From: Larimichthys crocea
Lineage: Eukaryota > Chordata > Actinopteri > Sciaenidae
Length of the DNA: 64,000 bases
Assembly: GCF_000972845.2 (NCBI RefSeq)
Contig: NC_040016.1
Location: forward strand, 24,546,304-24,610,303
Reading direction: 5' to 3'
Shown here: positions 58,751 through 64,000 of the stretch, in pieces
How positions within the stretch are numbered: position 1 is the first letter of the stretch
Layout: each line of letters opens with the position of its first letter
Position numbers and translations under genes: made by a program
Notes under the pieces: generated by a model
The model's database searches: none
The model's input: only the letters and a program-made list of their open reading frames with translations
Told to the model about the DNA's origin: nothing

Positions 58751-61700
58751 GTCGGTCTGCCAATGCAGTGAGAGAACGGAGAGCGAAGATTAAGACAAAG
58801 GACGACTGTTTTCAGACCTCCCGTGTCATGACAGACCTTTAAAAGCAACGTCCTCATGTGCCAACATCTTTTCTTTAAAGGCAGTGATGCTCTGAGACAT
58901 ATCAGACCTTTAAATGTGGTTTCCATCATATCTGCAGCTGAAGCTTGTTTTAGACAGCCACACAATGTTAAAAACAGGCATTGCTTAACGTCTCGCCTGG
59001 TGAAATAAAGGTTTCATTAATAAAATAATAAGTCTGTTTGAAACTATAGATGACTTCCACAACACTCCCACATGTCTACGTTTACCTACACAGTCCCTTC
59101 TACTACGACTTCCAGTTTAAGTCCGACCTTTGCGAAGAAAGTTCTGGATGCGCATTAATCAGACGAGTCCTTTCCAAACAGCGGGCCTCACCTCATTCCT
59201 CATTCATGACCGCTGTGTTTTTTTGAACAGGGATGATGTTACAACAGACGGAGTGTGTTCGCAAGTGATGCTGAAAAAAAATTAAAGACAAAAGCAGACG
59301 CCCTGTGGCAGCTGAAGTCATGGAGAAACGAGCTCAGGTGGTAAATAATGTGAAAGTTACACCAGAGTTCAAAAAGAGCCTCCGCTGCTGCTTTATGCAG
59401 GAGGAACGTAGACGAGAGAAGCTCACATACACGTGGAGAACATGTTTCAGCAGAAGATTAGTCCACGTTTGGTGCTCTGATAAAAGAGAATGTGGAACAT
59501 AACGAGACATTTTTTGGTGCTCTGATAAAAGAGAATGTGGAACATAACGAGACATTTAACAGAAACTGATTTAACTTTGATTCACTAACAGAGATTACGC
59601 AGATCTACAAAGGTTTGTTTATCCATAATGTGGATGAAGGTGAACCAAGATGATGTACTGCAGGAAAATCATGTTGGACTTGAGAGTCAGGGAGCTGTCT
59701 GTTCATTTATTTGAATAAAAGAGGGAGAAGGAAGGAGAGAAATTCACATTTTAGACTAGACTATTATTTTACACCTCCCTGCTGAATGTTTTTTTACTCC
59801 TCCTTCCAGGTCCTGAGCAGAAATGTAAGTCCGGTCCGGTGGATCTGGTCTTCCTCATCGACAGCTCCCGCAGCGTCAGGCCACATGAGTTTGAGACCAT
59901 GAGGAAGTTCATGATTGACATCCTGGACACTCTGGACATCGGACTCAACGCCACCAGAGTGGGAGTGGTTCAGTACTCCAGCCAGGTACTGTGGACGCAC
60001 CGCATCCAGATCTACAACCATGTTGTCTTTGATTCTTCAGACAGGCTGAAATCTCCTGACGTTCCTCTTTAGCGCCACCGTCAGGTCAACATATGTAATC
60101 AGCTAATCAGCAGATGTTTGTGATGCTGCCTACAGAAGCACGTCCTCTCCGAGCTGCTCACGTGTCCGTAGACTCGATCCTCAGCGTCCGTCATCCTCGT
60201 CATTCTGTCCATCTTCTTCATCTTCTACTTAAACTCTTTTACTGTTTCTTTGGAGTAAGGATATAAAACTTTAACTTTAAACAAGACAAAACTCATTTTT
60301 AAACTGGCCTGTGGTTCAGTTTGCTGTCCCGTCTCTCACTGCTTTCTCTTCCTTCTGAACTTTAATGATGAAGGTGAGGACAATCCTTGTCTCTACCTCC
60401 ATGACATGACCTGATGACTATCTGCCGTCTCTCAGCGTCGCCTCTCCTCTGCTCTCCTTTGTCTTCAGGTCCGCACAGAGTTCTCTCTGAGGGCTCACGC
60501 CAAGCTGGACTCCATGGTGAAAGGCATCAATGAGATCATTCCCCTCGCTCAGGGCACCATGACGGGCCTCGCCATCAAATACGTGATGAATGAAGCCTTT
60601 ACTGCCGAGGCAGGAGACAGGCCGAAGGTAATGAGAGACAAGCCGCCAGTTTGTTTTGTGAGCTGGAACCAAAAGATTTGATCTTATATGATCTAACGTA
60701 GAAACAGTTGACAGCTTTGGAGACTTTAACACCGCTGACCCCGAGGTTTTCCCTTCCGTCAGGTCCCCAACGTTGTCGTCATCGTGACAGATGGACGTCC
60801 TCAGGACCGCGTGACGGAGGTGGCGGCCGAGGCCAGAGAGAAAGGCATCGAGATCTACGCCGTGGGCGTCGCCAGAGCTGACATGACATCACTGAGGGCC
60901 ATGGCGTCCCCGCCGTTCGAAGACCACGTTTTCCTGGTGGAGTCCTTCGACCTCATTCACCAGTTTGGACTGCAGTTCCAGGACAAGCTCTGCGGTAAGA
61001 CCGCCGGACAGGAAATGACCTCGCTGAAGTTTGAAAGACAGCTGAGAGAAACCTGTCTCTGACTTGGTTTGGATGAGTTGTAAAATAATAACGAAAGTGA
61101 GTTTTATGTGAAGAGAGAGAAATTGTACCAAATGTAATAATTTAACTGGAATATGAAAACTTAAATCCTCACTCCCCCAAGACCAAATTAAATACAGACA
61201 AAAAGCTCCTGAAATGAATCGTGGATTTAAAATCCTCTGAAGAACTTCTGTTAATAAATAACTTTCATTTGAAGCGACCTGAACGTAAGACAAGTAAAAA
61301 CCTGCAGCCAAGTCTCTGGAATCGACATTTCAAACGACTCTTTGATTCGTCGTGTAATTAAAAACACAATGACTGTCTCGTCTGAAGAGAGAGAATAAAA
61401 TCACAGTGCCCATCTAACCTCACAGAACATAATCCCTTTTCATAACAGCCTCCTCAAATCCCTTAAGTGTAAGATATTTCCCTGGACTGGACGGCTTCCC
61501 TGAGCGGGAGATGGAAAATGAGAGTAGAGGCAGACAGATGAAGTTTAAGACTGATGGATGAATATTAAAGAATAAAATAAAACCATGTTTGTTGTAGGAG
61601 GGATAAACCCACTCACTCACTGTCACTGCAGACACAGGTTCAAAACCCCTCGGCGGTGCTCCGGGGACGACAGCTGGAAGCCGTGAGACCGCGTCCTTGA

Positions 61701-64000
61701 CGGTCGGCATGCCTTCATAAAGAGTTAGACAGAAACTTTATCAAGTCACGTACAAGCAGAACTGAGAATAAAACATCTCTACATGCTGATTGGCTGCTGA
61801 CTTCAAGCCTTTAATTAACAAGCATGTATAAATATTTAGGACGATTCATTATTTTATGTGTATTTGTTTAAAATATGACCTATGCTTCTGAGTTATTTAA
61901 TTTAGGAATCTATGAGCCAACTTTTTAATTAATGACTCATTTCTTTCATGTTTTGTAGTTATTAATGAGTGTAAGTTAATGGAAGTAAGATTTGTGTTGG
62001 TAAAGACCGTCACAACAAGTGAAGTACTTCTACATAACATTAAAAAGTAAGTTTTACAGAGTGAGTTTCCAGGTGTTGGTGAGTTGCCCTAACCCTTTAG
62101 TGCCACCAGAGGGAGCTGTGTGAAGTCTGATAAATGTCCTCAAGTGATGTCACTCGAGTCGGCGTTACTTGAAGGCTAAAAGGTTTCAAAGTAAATCAAA
62201 CCAGAGAGAAGACAGAAATAAAATGAAATAATAATAATAACAGTTCATGTAGGAACAATCATCCATAATAAGAAGCTGATTAGTTAAATACATTTTCATG
62301 GACTGATTCTGACCCTGCAGCCGCTCAGTCTGTGGTGTTGTGGTCTCTTGTGGACTCACTCGTCTCTGCTGCAGGTATGGATCTGTGTCTGGAGTCGGAC
62401 CACGGCTGTGAGCACATCTGTGAGAGCTCCCCGGGCTCCTACCACTGCCTCTGTCTGCCCGGATACACCCTGAATGACGACGGGAAAACATGTGCAGGTA
62501 ACAACACTGTGTTCACACACTCATGGACATTACACATGTGTGTGTGTGTCCAGTGCAATGACCGATATCACCTATGTGTGTGTGTGTGTGTGTTTCAGCC
62601 ATCGATCTGTGCACTGAGGGGAAACACGACTGTGAACAGATCTGCGTGAGCTCACCTGGTTCCTTCACCTGCGACTGCAACAAAGGATACAAACTGAACG
62701 ACGACAAGAAGACCTGCTCAAGTTAGTCTCACACACACACACACACATACACACACAGCTGGCTTCATATTAAAAAAGCATGTTCAGCTTGAATTCACGC
62801 CATGATCATTCGTGCTGAAATGAATTCTGACTTCACAAGCTGCTGGTTCTTGATTTCTCTGCTGCTTCATGAAGCTGGGCTGCACTATGTTCCTCCTCCT
62901 GATCTTTGTATATCCTGCACATCCAGAACCCAGTCATGATGTGCACGGCTGTGTCAAAAGCTGTTTAAAATGTCATTTTGTCCTGTGAATCGGGTTAGAA
63001 GAGAGCACGTATAAAACTTGTCAGAATATTTGCGACACAGGTGGAACATAGATGCAGTCCCACACGTTTTCCCGCTCCTTTTGCTCTGCTGCTTCTGGCC
63101 TCATGGCTGCTTTCCTCCCCTCAGTGATCGACTACTGTTCGTTTGGGAACCACAGTTGTAATCACGAGTGTGTGAGTGTGCTCAATGGCTATCACTGCAC
63201 CTGTAACGAGGGATACAGGCTGCTGGACGACGGCAAGACCTGCCACGGTAAGTCGTGCACACTAAACTCACTGTTAATGTGGCTGTGGATCAGATTTTAC
63301 AATCATGTTTTGTTAGAGTTAAACTTTATGGAGCCGCTAACACACATGCATGATTCACGTAGGATCATTTAACCTTCTGCCACTTCGATCATGAAGGAGC
63401 ACCTCAGGGAGAATCAGTCTGCTGAACGAGGACTGCTGACCTGAAAAGCAAATGTTTCCTATCTCGGTGTGCAAACAGCAGTAACTGATTGTACAATGGG
63501 AATAAATTTAAATGATTTCCATCTCTTGTTGCACATTTCTTTATGTGAATCTTTAACAAAACTCTGTTGAGATTTACTGGAATGCAAGAGACCAACTCAT
63601 GTGCACTTTCCCGTTTACAATCCAGGATAGCATTTAAAATGTTGCTGTTGCTGTTGTCAAATGCTCGAGTCATTGACAGTATGAATATGGACGACTTCGT
63701 ATCCATGATGAGCTGCTGCGTGGTGCCTCTGGCCGGCTGTCCTGCCGCCTGGCTTATCTAAAATTGGGCAAATCGTGGGTGGAGCTGAGGTGGAGCTGAA
63801 TGAAGCTTAAACGAGTTACCTCTAATTAATCAATCAAAGCGTCCACGCTCTTAATCCTGCATAACTTTAAGCCTTAATATAATGTGAACAGGTGAGTTGT
63901 ATATAAATTCACCCTCAGTACAGTTGTCATGAACGGGGAAATTAGCTACAGAGACCAAAACTCTGTCCTGCACTTTAATCCAACAACGTTAAGAACCAAA
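58617..64000 (+). CDS. matn4: matn4: matrilin-4, first seven exons, truncated by the window edge
   Basis: Secreted extracellular-matrix adaptor. Exons: 58,617-58,750 (coding from 58,669), 59,810-59,985, 60,469-60,627, 60,763-60,994, 62,375-62,497, 62,599-62,721, 63,125-63,247, giving about 339 aa, in frame across every junction. Order: signal peptide (about 1-24), vWA domain (about 37-215) with MIDAS residues D45-x-S47-x-S49 (DSSRS), a conserved N-glycosylation site in [21 protein letters not shown] and [10 protein letters not shown], then three EGF-like modules. The third, [17 protein letters not shown], is nearly identical to human MATN4 EGF3, and together with the rbpjl neighbour identifies matrilin-4. 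The remaining EGF, second vWA and coiled coil should lie beyond 64,000. Divergent from rbpjl. Confidence 0.95.
59466..59558. repeat. 46-bp tandem duplicate in matn4 intron
   Basis: The unit starting TGGTGCTCTGATAAAAGAGA and ending GAACATAACGAGACATTT occurs twice back to back with essentially no difference, so it is recent. Confidence 0.9.
59810..59985 (+). CDS. matn4: matn4 exon: vWA part 1
   Basis: Acceptor CTCCTTCCAG, donor CCAG|GTACTG. Encodes [20 protein letters not shown] with the MIDAS motif, then FETMRKF and [12 protein letters not shown]; close to human MATN4 [20 protein letters not shown]. Confidence 0.96.
60469..60627 (+). CDS. matn4: matn4 exon: vWA part 2
   Basis: Acceptor TTTGTCTTCAG, donor GAAG|GTAATG; 53 codons in phase 0. 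Encodes [16 protein letters not shown] and [16 protein letters not shown], containing the MIDAS threonine region. Confidence 0.96.
60763..60994 (+). CDS. matn4: matn4 exon: vWA part 3
   Basis: Acceptor CCTTCCGTCAG, donor TGCG|GTAAGA. Encodes [31 protein letters not shown] and [20 protein letters not shown], ending with the cysteine that closes the domain. Confidence 0.97.
62375..62497 (+). CDS. matn4: matn4 exon: EGF-like module 1
   Basis: 41 codons with six cysteines, from [20 protein letters not shown] to LNDDGKTCA. Acceptor TCTGCTGCAG, donor GCAG|GTAACA. All three EGF exons are exactly 123 nt and 1-1 phase, as expected for shuffled EGF modules. Confidence 0.96.
62599..62721 (+). CDS. matn4: matn4 exon: EGF-like module 2
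   Basis: Six-cysteine module: [20 protein letters not shown] to LNDDKKTCS. The acceptor follows a (TG)n tract (GTGTTTCAG); donor TCAA|GTTAGT. Confidence 0.95.
63125..63247 (+). CDS. matn4: matn4 exon: EGF-like module 3
   Basis: Six-cysteine module [17 protein letters not shown]...LLDDGKTCH. Acceptor TCCCCTCAG, donor CACG|GTAAGT. The junction codon with the previous exon reads ATG (Met) where mammals have Ala. Confidence 0.96.
63248..64000 (+). other. matn4 intron after EGF3, to the window edge
   Basis: No exon seen. The last ~250 bp hold a dispersed-repeat copy that is an inverted relative of one at 24.9 kb. Confidence 0.6.
63740..63980 (-). repeat. dispersed repeat copy at the window end
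   Basis: Includes GGTGGAGCTGAGGTGGAGCT and CTTAATATAATGTGAACAGG; from about 63,860 it matches the reverse complement of 24,890-25,000. Confidence 0.8.

Noticed and set aside
60889..61311. 140-codon minus-strand ORF
   Set aside because: Antisense shadow of the matn4 vWA exon plus intron.

Overview
This window is vertebrate nuclear DNA, almost certainly from a ray-finned (teleost) fish. It has intron-split genes with GT/AG junctions, many (CA)n/(GT)n microsatellites, and remnants of Tc1/mariner, PIF/Harbinger, L2/CR1-like LINE, tRNA-SINE and LTR elements typical of teleosts. Two real protein-coding genes can be read exon by exon. One is rbpjl (RBP-J-like, the pancreatic PTF1 subunit) on the minus strand, 52,436 down to 30,937. 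The other is matn4 (matrilin-4) on the plus strand from about 58,617, running off the right edge. They are divergent (head to head) with about 6 kb between their start codons, which is the MATN4-RBPJL arrangement of human chromosome 20q13.

Layout. 1-5 kb: no intact gene; a dead immunoglobulin V-type exon (2,584-2,900, minus) and a CRE+TATA core-promoter-like site (4.6 kb). 5.2-15 kb: a transposon graveyard with a Tc1/mariner remnant, a LINE endonuclease ORF of 339 codons with no reverse transcriptase, a retroviral Env-like fragment, LINE tails, a tRNA-SINE, and a PIF/Harbinger MITE with clean TTA target duplications. 15-30 kb: mostly non-coding, with two splice-supported exon candidates (15,252-15,360 plus; 18,862-19,003 minus), a decayed nicotinamide riboside kinase-like copy (20.7-20.9 kb), copies of a dispersed repeat, and an LTR with a tRNA-Leu-type primer binding site (28.6-29.0 kb). 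30.5-52.5 kb: rbpjl. 58.6-64 kb: matn4 signal peptide, one complete vWA domain and three EGF-like modules.

The most striking object is a near-perfect inverted repeat of about 3.55 kb per arm (37,316-40,855 and 41,222-44,799) inside rbpjl. It carries rbpjl exons 6-8 twice. The minus-strand set is intact and continues the gene; the plus-strand set has a single-base indel in each exon. The outer end of the left arm lies exactly at a 10-N assembly gap. I read this as most likely a fold-back assembly artefact, although a real palindrome cannot be excluded. I did not find a convincing undescribed biological system.
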